Under the pieces are notes generated by a model that searched no databases, was not told the origin of the DNA, and was given only the letters and a program-made list of their open reading frames with translations. Below are positions 1-8,494 of a stretch of DNA of 64,000 nucleotides, piece by piece. The DNA is taken from the NCBI RefSeq assembly GCF_022698165.1, contig NZ_JALDAY010000008.1:496001-560000 (forward strand). The letters are read 5' to 3'. The position numbers were made by a program, and so were the translations under genes. This DNA comes from Streptomyces cylindrosporus (GTDB taxonomy: Bacteria; Actinomycetota; Actinomycetes; Streptomycetales; Streptomycetaceae). Each line of letters starts with the position of its first letter. The stretch's first letter is position 1.

Positions 1-240
1 CGGCGGACGGTTGTCGTCCGCCGCGGGAAGGAGTGCCGTCACGTAGGCGGAGGCGCGTTCCTCCAGGCTCGCCGCCAGCAGCTCGCCCTTGCTCTCGAAC
101 AGCTTGTACATGGAGCGCTTGGACACGCCCGCCGCCTTGCACAGCGCGTCGACGCCGATGTTGACGCCGTCTCGGTAGGTCAGCGTGGCCGCTGCCTCCA
201 GCAGCCGCTCTCGGGAGCTCGGCATTGCTTCGGTGGTCAT
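1..240 (-). CDS. TetR-family regulator, N-terminal part (runs off window)
   Basis: The minus strand from the ATG at 240 gives an open frame of 80 codons to the window edge. It starts MTTEAMPSSRERLLEAAATL and contains a TetR helix-turn-helix with the recognition segment CKAAGVSKRSMYKLFESKGE at about residues 36-55. Only the DNA-binding domain is inside the window. The gene follows the MFS exporter gene on the same strand, 56 bp after its stop, and a copy of the AAACCGATCGGTTT palindrome lies 33 bp upstream of its start. Four more copies sit in the exporter/hydrolase divergent promoter region, so this protein is very likely their repressor and autoregulates. The family is clear; the ligand is unknown. 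Confidence 0.9.
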   Translation of the reverse strand, partial: MTTEAMPSSRERLLEAAATLTYRDGVNIGVDALCKAAGVSKRSMYKLFESKGELLAASLEERASAYVTALLPAADDNRPP

Positions 241-272
241 ACGGCGAGGTTAACTCGATTCCGCCCGCCAGG

Positions 273-286
273 AAACCGATCGGTTT
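273..286. promoter_or_regulatory. TetR operator copy 1, AAACCGATCGGTTT
   Basis: A perfect 14-bp palindrome between the stop of the MFS gene and the start of the tetR gene. It is identical to the copies at 1838-1851 and 1915-1928. Its position fits autoregulation of tetR. Confidence 0.8.
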
Positions 287-296
287 TATGGCCGGC

Positions 297-1796
297 TCAG
301 TGGGCGATCACGGGCTCGCCCTCCGACGGCGCCAGAGCCGCGTTCGGCATCAGGAACGCCGTGAGCACCGCGCCGACCACGAAGATCCCGGCGCCCCACG
401 CCAGGGTGGCCGTGTAGCTCTCGACCCCGGCCCGCGCCATGGTCAGCGCGCCGGGCTTGTGCGCGGACAGGTAGTCGGTGGCGGCCGATGAGGCGACGGT
501 GGTCAGCAGTGCCGTACTGATCGAGCCGCCCACCTGCTGGCTGGTGTTGATCAGCGCCGAGGCGACGCCCGCGTCCTCGTGGTGCACGCCCGCGGTCGCG
601 CCCTGGAACGCGGTGGTCATCACCGCGCCGATGCCGAGGCCCAGCAGGATCATGCCCGGCATGATGTCGGCGGCGTACGTGCTGTCCAGCGTGAGCCGGG
701 TCAGCAGGGCCATGCCGGACGCGGAGACCAGGAAGCCGGCGCTGATCACGGTCTTCGGGCCGACCCTGGGCAGCAGCAGTGCGGGCACCGTGGTCGACGC
801 GGCGACGATGCTGCCGACCATCGGCAGGAAGGACAGACCGGCCTCGATCGGGGAGTAGCCGATGCTCGCCTCCAGGTAGTAGGTCAGGAACAGGAAGATC
901 GAGAACATCCCCATGCCCAGGACGAACACGGCCAGGAACGAACCGCCCCGGGTCCGGTCCAGCACGACGCGCGGCGGCAGCAGCGGATGCGCGACCCTGA
1001 GCTCCAGCCAGGCGAACACCCCGAGCAGTACGACGCCGCTGATCATGGAGCCGAGGGCGACCGGGTCGGTCCAGCTGGTGGACTCGACGTGCGCGAATCC
1101 GTAGACGACGCCGAACAGCGCGGCGCTCACCACGACCGTGCCGGGAACGTCGATCCTGGGCCGCTCGGCGTGCGCGGGCTTGGCGAGCAACAGCAACGCA
1201 CCGGCCAGCGCGACGGCCGCGAAGACGACGTTCACGTACATCACCCAGCGCCATGACGCCCATTCGGTCAGCATGCCGCCGAGCAGCAGTCCGACCGCGG
1301 CGCCCGCACCGGACAGCGCGCTGAAGATGCCGAACGCCTTCGGGCGCTCGGCCGGGTCGGTGAAGGTCACGCTGAGCAGGGACAGCGCCGCGGGTGCGAG
1401 GAGCGCCGCGAACAGGCCCTGGGCCACGCGGGCCGCGACGAGTATCTCGAAGCTGCCGGCCGCGCCGCCGACGACGGACGCGCCCGCGAAACCGATCAGC
1501 CCGGTCACGAAGGTCGTACGCCGGCCGAACAGGTCACCGAGCCGGCCGCCGAGCAGCAGCAGGCTGCCGAACGCCAAGGCGTACCCCGTGATGACCCACT
1601 GCCGGCTGCCGTCGCTGAACCCGAGGTCGTGCTGCGCCTCGGGCAGCGCGATGTTCACGACGGTCGCGTCCAGCGTGACCATCAGCTGCGCCACGCCCAG
1701 CACGACGAGCACCCACCAGCGCACGGCATGTGAGCCGCGGCGGCCCGGGTCTGTTTTTCCGGGGACGGGCGCCCCGCGGTCGTAGGTGGTACTCAC
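297..1796 (-). CDS. MFS drug exporter, DHA2 (EmrB/QacA) type
   Basis: Encodes 499 residues with about 14 hydrophobic helices, the length and topology of 14-TM DHA2 proton-driven exporters. Helix 1 carries the family signature with LDATVVNIALP at about residues 40-50, and the loop after helix 2 has GRLGDLFGRR. I chose the GTG at 1796 (VSTTYDRG) because AAGGGGA lies just upstream; the open frame extends further but through the operator region. Transcription is divergent from the hydrolase at 1974, with the operator array between them. It is probably an exporter of a toxic small molecule under TetR control; the substrate cannot be read from sequence. Confidence 0.9.
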   Translation of the reverse strand: MSTTYDRGAPVPGKTDPGRRGSHAVRWWVLVVLGVAQLMVTLDATVVNIALPEAQHDLGFSDGSRQWVITGYALAFGSLLLLGGRLGDLFGRRTTFVTGLIGFAGASVVGGAAGSFEILVAARVAQGLFAALLAPAALSLLSVTFTDPAERPKAFGIFSALSGAGAAVGLLLGGMLTEWASWRWVMYVNVVFAAVALAGALLLLAKPAHAERPRIDVPGTVVVSAALFGVVYGFAHVESTSWTDPVALGSMISGVVLLGVFAWLELRVAHPLLPPRVVLDRTRGGSFLAVFVLGMGMFSIFLFLTYYLEASIGYSPIEAGLSFLPMVGSIVAASTTVPALLLPRVGPKTVISAGFLVSASGMALLTRLTLDSTYAADIMPGMILLGLGIGAVMTTAFQGATAGVHHEDAGVASALINTSQQVGGSISTALLTTVASSAATDYLSAHKPGALTMARAGVESYTATLAWGAGIFVVGAVLTAFLMPNAALAPSEGEPVIAH

Positions 1797-1837
1797 TTTT
1801 CCCCTTGGTCGCTGGTCATGGGCCGACCGTCGGTCGG

Positions 1838-1952
1838 AAACCGATCGGTTTCCCCACAGGAAAACAGATCGGTTTCCTCGGTGCAAGCGAGTGGCGTGCC
1901 GGGCTTGCGCATGGAAACCGATCGGTTTACCTTGGTGGAAACTGATCGGTTT
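1838..1952. promoter_or_regulatory. Divergent promoter region with four TetR operators
   Basis: Four 14-bp palindromes: AAACCGATCGGTTT (1838-1851), AAACAGATCGGTTT (1862-1875), AAACCGATCGGTTT (1915-1928) and AAACTGATCGGTTT (1939-1952). Centres are spaced 24, 53 and 24 bp, so they form two pairs. The third copy lies in the 17-bp spacer of a rightward promoter candidate, TTGCGC (1905-1910) and TACCTT (1928-1933). The second lies in the spacer of a weaker leftward candidate starting with TTGCAC (1886-1881). Promoter calls are inference; the repeats are seen directly. Confidence 0.8.
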
Positions 1953-1973
1953 CTCTTCTCTGGAGTCGGCGAG

Positions 1974-2852
1974 ATGCCCAGCCAGGAATCACGTCCCACG
2001 ATTCACATCCCGGGGACCACCAGCCACACCATCGCCGCGCGCCCGGAATCCGGTGGTCGCGAGGGAACGCTGCGCTACCTCAAGGCGGGCACCGGAGCTC
2101 CCCTGGTCCTGCTGCACACCGTGCGCACCCAGGCCGAGCACTTCCATCACCTGATCCCGCTGATCGCGGACCACTACACCGTGTACGCCCTCGACCTGCC
2201 GGGGATGGGCTACTCCGAGATCGTGCCCGGGGCGTCGTACGACGAGCCGGCCATGCGCGCGGGCGTCGAGCGGCTCCTGACCGAGCTCGACCTGCGCGAC
2301 GTGACGTTGGTGGGTGAGTCCATGGGAGCGGTGCTCGCCCTGACCGCCGCGGCCGACCTTCCGGAGCGGGTGCGGCGCGTCGTCGCGGTGAACGCCTACG
2401 ACTTCCGCGGCGGCATCGCCCGCTCCGGCCTCCTCGCCCGCGTGGTGGTCAGTGGAGTCCTCGCCCCGGGGGTCGGCCCGGTGATCGCCGGGGTGGAGCC
2501 CAGGCCCGCCCTCCGCCGGATCCTTCAGGGCGGGCTCGGCGACAAGAGCGCGTTGCGGGAGGACTACGTGGACGAGCTCCTCCAGGTGGGCGGGCGCCCC
2601 GGCTACCCGGCCGTCGCCCGGGCCGTCTACCAGGCCCTCCCCAGCCTCATCGCCGCTCGCTCGCGCTACCCCGAGGTCAAGGCGCCCGTCCACCTCGTCT
2701 ACGGCGAGAAGGACTGGTCCCGCCCCTCGGACCGGCAGGCCGACAAGAGGCTGCTGCCGGCTGCCGACTTCACACAGGTCCCGGAGGCGGGCCACTTCAT
2801 CGCTCTGGAGCGACCCGACGTGCTGGCCGACCTGTTGAACGCGGCGGCCTGA
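1974..2852 (+). CDS. alpha/beta-fold hydrolase
   Basis: A 292-residue alpha/beta hydrolase. The nucleophile elbow is GESMGA with Ser at about residue 116, the acid is in GEKDW and the catalytic His is in PEAGHF near the C-terminus, so the triad is complete. There is no signal peptide, so it is cytoplasmic. I chose the ATG at 1974 (MPSQESRP) because upstream in-frame codons run through the TetR operators; GGAG lies 8 bp before it. It is divergent from the MFS exporter and shares its operators, so the two probably act together, the hydrolase altering and the pump exporting a toxic compound. That coupling is inference. Confidence 0.85.
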   Translation: MPSQESRPTIHIPGTTSHTIAARPESGGREGTLRYLKAGTGAPLVLLHTVRTQAEHFHHLIPLIADHYTVYALDLPGMGYSEIVPGASYDEPAMRAGVERLLTELDLRDVTLVGESMGAVLALTAAADLPERVRRVVAVNAYDFRGGIARSGLLARVVVSGVLAPGVGPVIAGVEPRPALRRILQGGLGDKSALREDYVDELLQVGGRPGYPAVARAVYQALPSLIAARSRYPEVKAPVHLVYGEKDWSRPSDRQADKRLLPAADFTQVPEAGHFIALERPDVLADLLNAAA

Positions 2853-3050
2853 CCCCCCCGGACCGTCCCGGAACGGCATTCCAGGGAAGGGTCGTTCCCG
2901 CAGGTCAAACGGCGTTTTTCCGTTCCACCGTCCCATCTCCGTTGAAGATCGTTGCCTGCGCGGCGGCGGCCCCTGCACGCTCTTGTTCCAGCAGCGGATC
3001 CGGGGCCTCCGGATTCCGTGGAACAGATCTGTGAACGGGGAAGAACACCC

Positions 3051-3773
3051 ATGCGCAAGCACCGCATCCGTACCGCCACCCTGGCCGCCACGACCCTCCT
3101 GGCCGCCCTGTCCCTCACCGCGTGCAACGGCCTGGACGACAACGCGTCCCCCGCCTCCACGTCCGGATCCTCCAGCGCGTCGGCCGAGAACACCTCCGGC
3201 ACCAAGGACACCGGCACGAACGGCGCCGGCACCGGCGGCACGCAGGGGAAGGGAACGGCCACCGGTGGCTCGTCGTCCGGCTCCACCACCGGGTCCTCCA
3301 CCACCAAGTCCTCCACCACCGGGTCCTCCTCCTCCGGCGGCAGCGGCGACAAGAGCGGCTACGGACAGAGCTGCGGCACCAACGACCTCACCTGGAGCTC
3401 CCGCTCCGAGACCCAGGCCGGCGGCTACATCCTCGTCATGGTCAAGGCCAAGCCCGGCATCACCTGCGTCCTGCCCGGCAGCCTGCCCGTCGTCGCCTTC
3501 GGTTCGGACGGCACCCAGGCGAGCAACGCCGAACAGGTCGTCGGCCAGGAACTGACCCTCAGCGGCTCCACCACCGCGTACGCCGGCGTGAACCCCAAGA
3601 CCACCAACAACGACGACGGCAAGGAGCTGACCAGCATCATCGTCAGTGTCACCGACAACGACCCCCACCCGGTCTCCCTGAAGACCGGCACCATCACCGT
3701 CGACAAGCCCATCGTCACCAACTGGCACACCTCGGCCGCCGACGCCGTTCCCGGCGACGGCACCGACAGCTGA
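3051..3773 (+). CDS. DUF4232 lipoprotein
   Basis: 240 residues. The N-terminus has positive charges, a hydrophobic core and a lipobox LTAC with the lipidated Cys at residue 25, so it is an exported membrane-anchored protein. Residues 30-105 are a low-complexity Ser/Thr/Gly linker. The remainder is a DUF4232 domain, starting near CGTNDLTWS and ending with NWHTSAADAVPG, common in Streptomyces and of unknown function. GGGGAAG precedes the ATG. It is a single gene, convergent with the alpha-galactosidase and only 13 bp from its stop. Confidence 0.85.
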   Translation: MRKHRIRTATLAATTLLAALSLTACNGLDDNASPASTSGSSSASAENTSGTKDTGTNGAGTGGTQGKGTATGGSSSGSTTGSSTTKSSTTGSSSSGGSGDKSGYGQSCGTNDLTWSSRSETQAGGYILVMVKAKPGITCVLPGSLPVVAFGSDGTQASNAEQVVGQELTLSGSTTAYAGVNPKTTNNDDGKELTSIIVSVTDNDPHPVSLKTGTITVDKPIVTNWHTSAADAVPGDGTDS

Positions 3774-3786
3774 CTGCTCCCGCGCT

Positions 3787-5400
3787 TCAGCCCAGGCGCC
3801 ACTGCTGGTTCGCGCCGCCGTTGCAGGTCCACAGTTCGAGCGCGGTGCCGTTGACGTTGCCGGAGGCCTGGTCGCCGCCGGTGACGTCGAGGCAGAGGCC
3901 CGACTGGGTGCCGGTGACGGTGCCGTCGGGGTTGAGGCTCCACTTCTGGTTGGCGCCGCCGTTGCAGGTGTAGAGCTGCACCTTGGTGCCGGCGGCGGTG
4001 CCGTTGTCGTAGGCGTCCAGGCACTGGGTGCCGCCGTAGAGCCGGAGTTCACCGGCGGCCGTGATGGTCACGGCCTGGTTGGCGCCCGAGCCGCAGTCCC
4101 AGATCTCGATCTTCGTGCCGGGGGCGGTCTGGTTGTCGTAGGCGTCCAGGCAGCGGTTGGAGGAGGCGCCGACCAGCCGGTGGGTGGTTCCGACGCTGGT
4201 GCCGCTGCCCGCGGAGACCCGGTACATCACCGAGCCGTGGCCGGGCACGCGGGCCGAGATGCTTCCGGTGGTGCTGCTGACCACGTGGGACCAGAGGTTG
4301 TCCAGCCGGTACGAGGACGCCGCGGGGAGGCCGGCCGCGGTGGCGGAGGTGGTGACGGTGGCGGCGGAGGAGTTCTCGTTGAAGAGCACCACCGACACGT
4401 CACCGTTCGCCAGCGGTTTGGCCAGTACGTGCAGGCCGCCGGAGGAGGACACCTCGGTGCCCTGCCTGCCCAGGGAGTCCTGGTCCACGGCGATGACGTC
4501 CTTGTTGCCGTAGAGGGAGAGGGTGGCGGCGGAGGCCTTGCGCAGGTCGGTGCCGGCGATCAGCGGTGCGGCCATCTCCGACCAGAGGCTGAAGTGCGTA
4601 CGGTCCTCGGTGAACGACATGCCGTTGCCGACTTCGAGCATGTCGGGGTCGTTCCAGGCGCCGGGCTTGGCGTAGGCGGCGAGTTTGACGTTGGCCTTGT
4701 AGATCGACACCACGGTGGAGAAGTTGACGTTGATGTCGTCTGTGGTGCGCCAGCTGTTGCCGACCCCCGCACCCCAGGTCCACACGTCGGCCAGGCCCCA
4801 GTTGCACAGGCTGTAGACGATCGGGCGGCCGGTGTTCGCCAGGGCGTCCCGCATCGCGGTGTAGCGCTGCTGGTCGGGCACGTTCTGGTGGTTGCAGTTG
4901 TCGTACTTGAGGTAGTCCACGCCCCACGCGGCGAAGCTGTTCGCGTCCGTCTGCTCGTGGCCGAGGCTTCCGGGGTAGCCCGCGCAGGTGGCGGTGCCGG
5001 CGCTCTCGTAGATGCCGAGCTTGAGCCCCTTGCCGTGGACGTAGGCGGCGGTGCCGCTGATGCCGTCGGGGAACTTGGCCGGATCCGGGACCAGTTGGCC
5101 CGCCGCGTTGCGGGCCGAACTCATCCAGCAGTCGTCGATGTTGACGTACTGGTACCCGGCGTCCTTCAGACCGGAGCTGACCAGGTAGTCGGCGGTCTGC
5201 TCGACCAGTTGCTCCGTGACGTTGCAGCCGAAGGAGTTCCAGTCGTTCCAGCCCATCGGGGGCGTCCTGGCCAGGCCGTTGTCGAGGGCCCGCGCGGGTG
5301 GCGCGGCGCGCAGCACCAGCAGAACCGGGACGAGGGCCAGCAGGAGCACCAGTGTGAGGGGGGCGCTCAGGCGTCTCGTGAGGGGTGCCGGGACGATCAT
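3787..5400 (-). CDS. Secreted GH27 alpha-galactosidase with ricin-B lectin (CBM13) domain
   Basis: 537 residues. A signal peptide runs to about residue 38 (ALA|LDNG). The GH27 catalytic domain starts at LARTPPMGWNDWNSFGC; YLKYDNC at about residue 167 carries the nucleophile Asp and SWRTTDDI at about 222 the acid/base Asp. A beta-sandwich domain follows at about 300-395. The C-terminal ~135 residues form a ricin-type lectin with repeated GxCLDxYDN and QxW motifs (for example ANQKWSL and ANQQWRLG). It should release terminal alpha-galactose from plant galactomannan or oligosaccharides outside the cell. The upstream region carries DasR-like and LacI-like sites, suggesting carbon control. Confidence 0.93.
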   Translation of the reverse strand: MIVPAPLTRRLSAPLTLVLLLALVPVLLVLRAAPPARALDNGLARTPPMGWNDWNSFGCNVTEQLVEQTADYLVSSGLKDAGYQYVNIDDCWMSSARNAAGQLVPDPAKFPDGISGTAAYVHGKGLKLGIYESAGTATCAGYPGSLGHEQTDANSFAAWGVDYLKYDNCNHQNVPDQQRYTAMRDALANTGRPIVYSLCNWGLADVWTWGAGVGNSWRTTDDINVNFSTVVSIYKANVKLAAYAKPGAWNDPDMLEVGNGMSFTEDRTHFSLWSEMAAPLIAGTDLRKASAATLSLYGNKDVIAVDQDSLGRQGTEVSSSGGLHVLAKPLANGDVSVVLFNENSSAATVTTSATAAGLPAASSYRLDNLWSHVVSSTTGSISARVPGHGSVMYRVSAGSGTSVGTTHRLVGASSNRCLDAYDNQTAPGTKIEIWDCGSGANQAVTITAAGELRLYGGTQCLDAYDNGTAAGTKVQLYTCNGGANQKWSLNPDGTVTGTQSGLCLDVTGGDQASGNVNGTALELWTCNGGANQQWRLG

Positions 5401-5531
5401 GTCGATGCCTCCTGCTTCGCCGTGTGGGGCCGTACGAACTCAAGGACTCGGCAGCGTCGTCGCGTTGCCGGTGTGGCGCCGATGGAATCGTGAGCATCGG
5501 GAAGGTCCCACTGACCGACCCCGGCGGTCAA

Positions 5532-5565
5532 TGGTCTGGACCAAACTGTCGTAAAGAAGCGCTTC
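5532..5565. promoter_or_regulatory. DasR-like element and GAAGCGCTTC palindrome
   Basis: TGGTCTGGACCA at 5532-5543 closely resembles the DasR element TGGTCTAGACCA found before Streptomyces chitinase and GlcNAc genes. A perfect 10-bp palindrome GAAGCGCTTC follows at 5556-5565, of the kind bound by LacI-family sugar repressors. Both lie between the alpha-galactosidase gene and the sigma-factor gene. Binding is inferred from similarity only. Confidence 0.55.
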
Positions 5566-5650
5566 CGCGGGGGCGCACCGAGGTCGGTGTGACGCAGGTC
5601 ACGGGAAGTCGGTGTGGGGTGCCGGACAGCTCAGTGAGGTGAGCACTCAT

Positions 5651-6328
5651 ATGCGAACCCGGGTACGGGCCGGGGAATCGAGCGCGTTCGCCGAGCTCTT
5701 CGACAGCTACGCGCGCGCGGTCTACAACCATGCCTTCCGGCTGACCGCCGACTGGTCGGTGGCCGAGGACGTGATGGCGGCGACCTTCCTGGAGGCGTGG
5801 AAGCTTCGCGACCGGGTCGATCCGGAGGGCGGCTCCCTGCGGCCCTGGCTGCTGGGCATCGCCACCAACACGGCCCGCAACCAGTACCGGAGCAACCGGC
5901 GCTACCGGGCCGCGGCGAACGCCGCCGCGGCGGCCGAGCTGTCGGTGGCCGACCACGCCGACGAGGTGGCCGACCGGGTCGACGACCGGCGGCGCCTCGC
6001 GCAGGCCCTGACCGCCCTGGCCGCGCTGCGCAGACCGGAGCGCGAGGTCATCACGCTCTGCCTGGTCGAGGGCCTGGACTACGAGGCCGCGGCCCAGGCC
6101 CTGGGGATCGCGGTCGGAACGGTGGCGTCCCGGCTCTCCCGGGCCCGTAAGAAGCTGCGCGCGCTGGCCGAGGCCGCTTCGGCGCGCCCTGTCGCCGAAG
6201 CGGCCCGGCCGTCAGCCGACGGGCCGGGAAAGAAAGTTCGCGGAAATCGGGAAGGCGGTCGTCCCGCCCGACAGACAAGAGACGACCGCAACAACGCGAC
6301 ACGGCCCGCACAGGAAGGAAACCGATGA
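5651..6328 (+). CDS. ECF-type RNA polymerase sigma factor
   Basis: 225 residues from the ATG at 5651, preceded by GAGGTGAG; a GTG at 5639 is an in-frame alternative. Region 2 is visible in FAELFDSYARAVYNHAFRLT and AEDVMAATFLEAWKLRD. Region 4 is visible in LRRPEREVITLCLVEGLDYE and the helix-turn-helix AAQALGIAVGTVASRLSRAR. A basic ~45-residue tail follows. It should direct RNA polymerase to a small regulon. The stop overlaps the ATG of the next gene by 4 bp (ATGA), and that partner has the size and single membrane helix of a candidate controller. Confidence 0.9.
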   Translation: MRTRVRAGESSAFAELFDSYARAVYNHAFRLTADWSVAEDVMAATFLEAWKLRDRVDPEGGSLRPWLLGIATNTARNQYRSNRRYRAAANAAAAAELSVADHADEVADRVDDRRRLAQALTALAALRRPEREVITLCLVEGLDYEAAAQALGIAVGTVASRLSRARKKLRALAEAASARPVAEAARPSADGPGKKVRGNREGGRPARQTRDDRNNATRPAQEGNR

Positions 6329-7425
6329 ACGCGAACACGCCCCGGCAGAACCCGGCAGAGCGGGACGAGAGCGCAGAGCTCCTGTCCCGGACGGCGCGTG
6401 ACCTGCCGTCGGGCCGTCATGAGTTCCACAGGGAGCGCCTGATGGCCCAGATCCACGACATGCAGCGGGAAGAGCGCACGGCGACGGCAGCCCCCGCGAA
6501 GGTACGGCGGTTCCGGCTGCCGCGCCCGGCGATCGCACTGCCCGCCCTGGCGGCCGCCCTGGCCGGCATCGTCGTCGCCGGGGTCACGGTGTCCGGCGGG
6601 AGCGGTGGGGGCAAGGGCGGCGGCGTCGCCACCGGACCGGCCCTGACCACACAGCTCGGCGCCGCCACCACCAAGGGCGTCCCCCAGCTGCTCGACCAGA
6701 TCTCGCTGGCGGCGGCCGACGTGTCCCAGCCGGCCGTCAAGCCCGGCCAGTACATCTACATCGAGTCCAAGACGGCCGACACCTTCGTGAAGACGGTCGA
6801 CGACAAGAGCAGCCTGGCCAGCCACGCGCTGCACAACCGCCAGGTGTGGATGTCCCCGGACGGCGCCAAGGGCTGGCTGATCGACCCCGCCGTCAACGAC
6901 AGCCCCGAGGGCGAGACCCTGAGCCTGCCCGACGAGAAGGGAAACCCGTACAAGGCGTCCCTGAACGCTCCGTCGTACGACTACCTCGCCAAGCTCACCA
7001 CCGACCCCGACGCACTCCTGGCCAAGATCTACAAGGAGACGAAGGGGCACGGCAACTCTCCGGACCAGGAGGCGTTCACCACGATCGGGGACCTGGTCGG
7101 CGAGAGCTACCCGCCGGCGGACCTCTACCCGGCTCTGTTCAAGGCGGCCGAGAAGATCCCGGGCGTCGTCGTCGTGAACGACGCCGTGGACGCGGTCGGC
7201 CGGCACGGCGTGGCGGTGGCCCGGCTCGACGAGACCAGCGGCGCGCGCGATGAATGGATCTTCGACAAGGAGACCCATGTCTTCCTCGGCGAGCGCACCG
7301 TCCAGGTACGGAAGGTGACCAGCGAAGGGGTCGTGATCAAGCCCGGCACGGTGCTCTACACCAGCGCGATCACCAACCGGACCGTCGTCGACGCCATGAA
7401 GCAGACCCCGTCGCAGGCCGGCTGA
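6325..7425 (+). CDS. CU044_5270-family membrane protein, possible sigma-factor partner
   Basis: 366 residues: a cytoplasmic N-terminal ~62 residues, one membrane helix (PAIALPALAAALAGIVVAGV) and a large outer domain of the CU044_5270 family (GQYIYIESKTADTFVK, QVWMSPDGAKGWLID). It is translationally coupled to the ECF sigma gene by an ATGA overlap. In many actinobacteria this family sits directly behind an ECF sigma gene, so an anti-sigma or sensor role is plausible. No zinc anti-sigma HxxxCxxC motif is visible in the N-terminal part. That role is inference. Confidence 0.8.
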   Translation: MNANTPRQNPAERDESAELLSRTARDLPSGRHEFHRERLMAQIHDMQREERTATAAPAKVRRFRLPRPAIALPALAAALAGIVVAGVTVSGGSGGGKGGGVATGPALTTQLGAATTKGVPQLLDQISLAAADVSQPAVKPGQYIYIESKTADTFVKTVDDKSSLASHALHNRQVWMSPDGAKGWLIDPAVNDSPEGETLSLPDEKGNPYKASLNAPSYDYLAKLTTDPDALLAKIYKETKGHGNSPDQEAFTTIGDLVGESYPPADLYPALFKAAEKIPGVVVVNDAVDAVGRHGVAVARLDETSGARDEWIFDKETHVFLGERTVQVRKVTSEGVVIKPGTVLYTSAITNRTVVDAMKQTPSQAG

Positions 7426-7474
7426 CACGCCCGCGGCCGTCGGAAACACGATGCGTGAGGAATGAGGAACCGAG

Positions 7475-8494
7475 GTGAGCACTGTGAACAGAGGCCGGAG
7501 CGATGACGTGACGACCTTTCTCGGCACGGGTCCGACGGCCGGCCACGGCAGGCCCCGTGGCGGGGCGCCGGCCGCGATCGAGGCGTACGGCGTGGGAAAG
7601 AAGTACCGGCGGGGATGGGCCCTGAAGGACTGTTCCTTCCGGCTGCCCGCCGGCCGGATCTGCGGTCTGGTGGGCCCCAACGGCGCGGGAAAGACGACCC
7701 TGATGGGGATGGCGGCCGACCTCCTCGCCCCGACCACCGGCAGCGTACGGGTGTTCGGCACGGCCCCCGGCTCCCCGGAGGCCCAGCGCCGCACCGCGTT
7801 CCTCGCCCAGGAGAAGCCGCTCTACCGGCGCTTCACCGTGGCCGAGACGCTGCGTCTGGGGCGGGAGCTGAACCCCGGCTGGGACCAGCGGGCCGCCGAG
7901 AACATCGTCCGGGCGGGCAATGTGCCCTTCGAGGCGAGGATCGGCACCCTGTCCGGCGGGCAGCGCACCCGCGTCGCCTTCGCCGTCGCCTTCGGCAAGC
8001 GCCCCGACCTGCTGATACTCGACGAACCGATGTCCGACCTCGACCCGCTGGTGCGCCATGAACTGATGGGCGCCCTGATGGCCGAGGCCGCCGCGCACGG
8101 CACCACCGTGCTGATGTCGACCCACATGCTCGCGGAGCTGGAGAACGTCTGCGACCATCTGGTCGTCATCGCCGACGGCGGCCTGCGGCTGGCCGGCGGG
8201 GTGGACGAACTGCGCTCCGCCCACGTCCGGTTGACCGGCACCTTCCAGGCGACCGGCCCCGCCGGTGCGGACGCCGCACTCGCGCGTCACACCGTCGTGG
8301 ACTCCCGCGCGGACGGGTACCGGATCACCGCGCTGGTACGCCCGGCCGGACCGGTCGACGGTGTCTGGCAGGCCGAGACTCCCACCCTGGAGGAACTCCT
8401 GCTCGCCTATCTGCGCTCCCCGCAGGTGCCACCCCTGATCACCAACGAATCCCAGGTCGGCGACCGGAACCTCGCGAAGGCGGTGGCGGCATGA
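7475..8494 (+). CDS. ABC transporter ATP-binding protein
   Basis: 339 residues. Walker A is GPNGAGKTT, the signature is LSGGQR, Walker B is LLILDEP with a D-loop SDLD, and the switch His is in MSTHM. The N-terminal ~35 residues before the ATPase domain are poorly conserved-looking. GTG start with GAGGA upstream. The order and C-terminal domain are those of ABC-2 type exporters. It overlaps the permease gene by ATGA and follows the sigma/CU044_5270 pair by 49 bp, so the four genes are probably one operon. Confidence 0.92.
   Translation: MSTVNRGRSDDVTTFLGTGPTAGHGRPRGGAPAAIEAYGVGKKYRRGWALKDCSFRLPAGRICGLVGPNGAGKTTLMGMAADLLAPTTGSVRVFGTAPGSPEAQRRTAFLAQEKPLYRRFTVAETLRLGRELNPGWDQRAAENIVRAGNVPFEARIGTLSGGQRTRVAFAVAFGKRPDLLILDEPMSDLDPLVRHELMGALMAEAAAHGTTVLMSTHMLAELENVCDHLVVIADGGLRLAGGVDELRSAHVRLTGTFQATGPAGADAALARHTVVDSRADGYRITALVRPAGPVDGVWQAETPTLEELLLAYLRSPQVPPLITNESQVGDRNLAKAVAA

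Noticed and set aside
1989..4052. 687-codon minus frame across hydrolase and lipoprotein
   Set aside because: Shadow of two clear plus-strand genes; low-complexity text.
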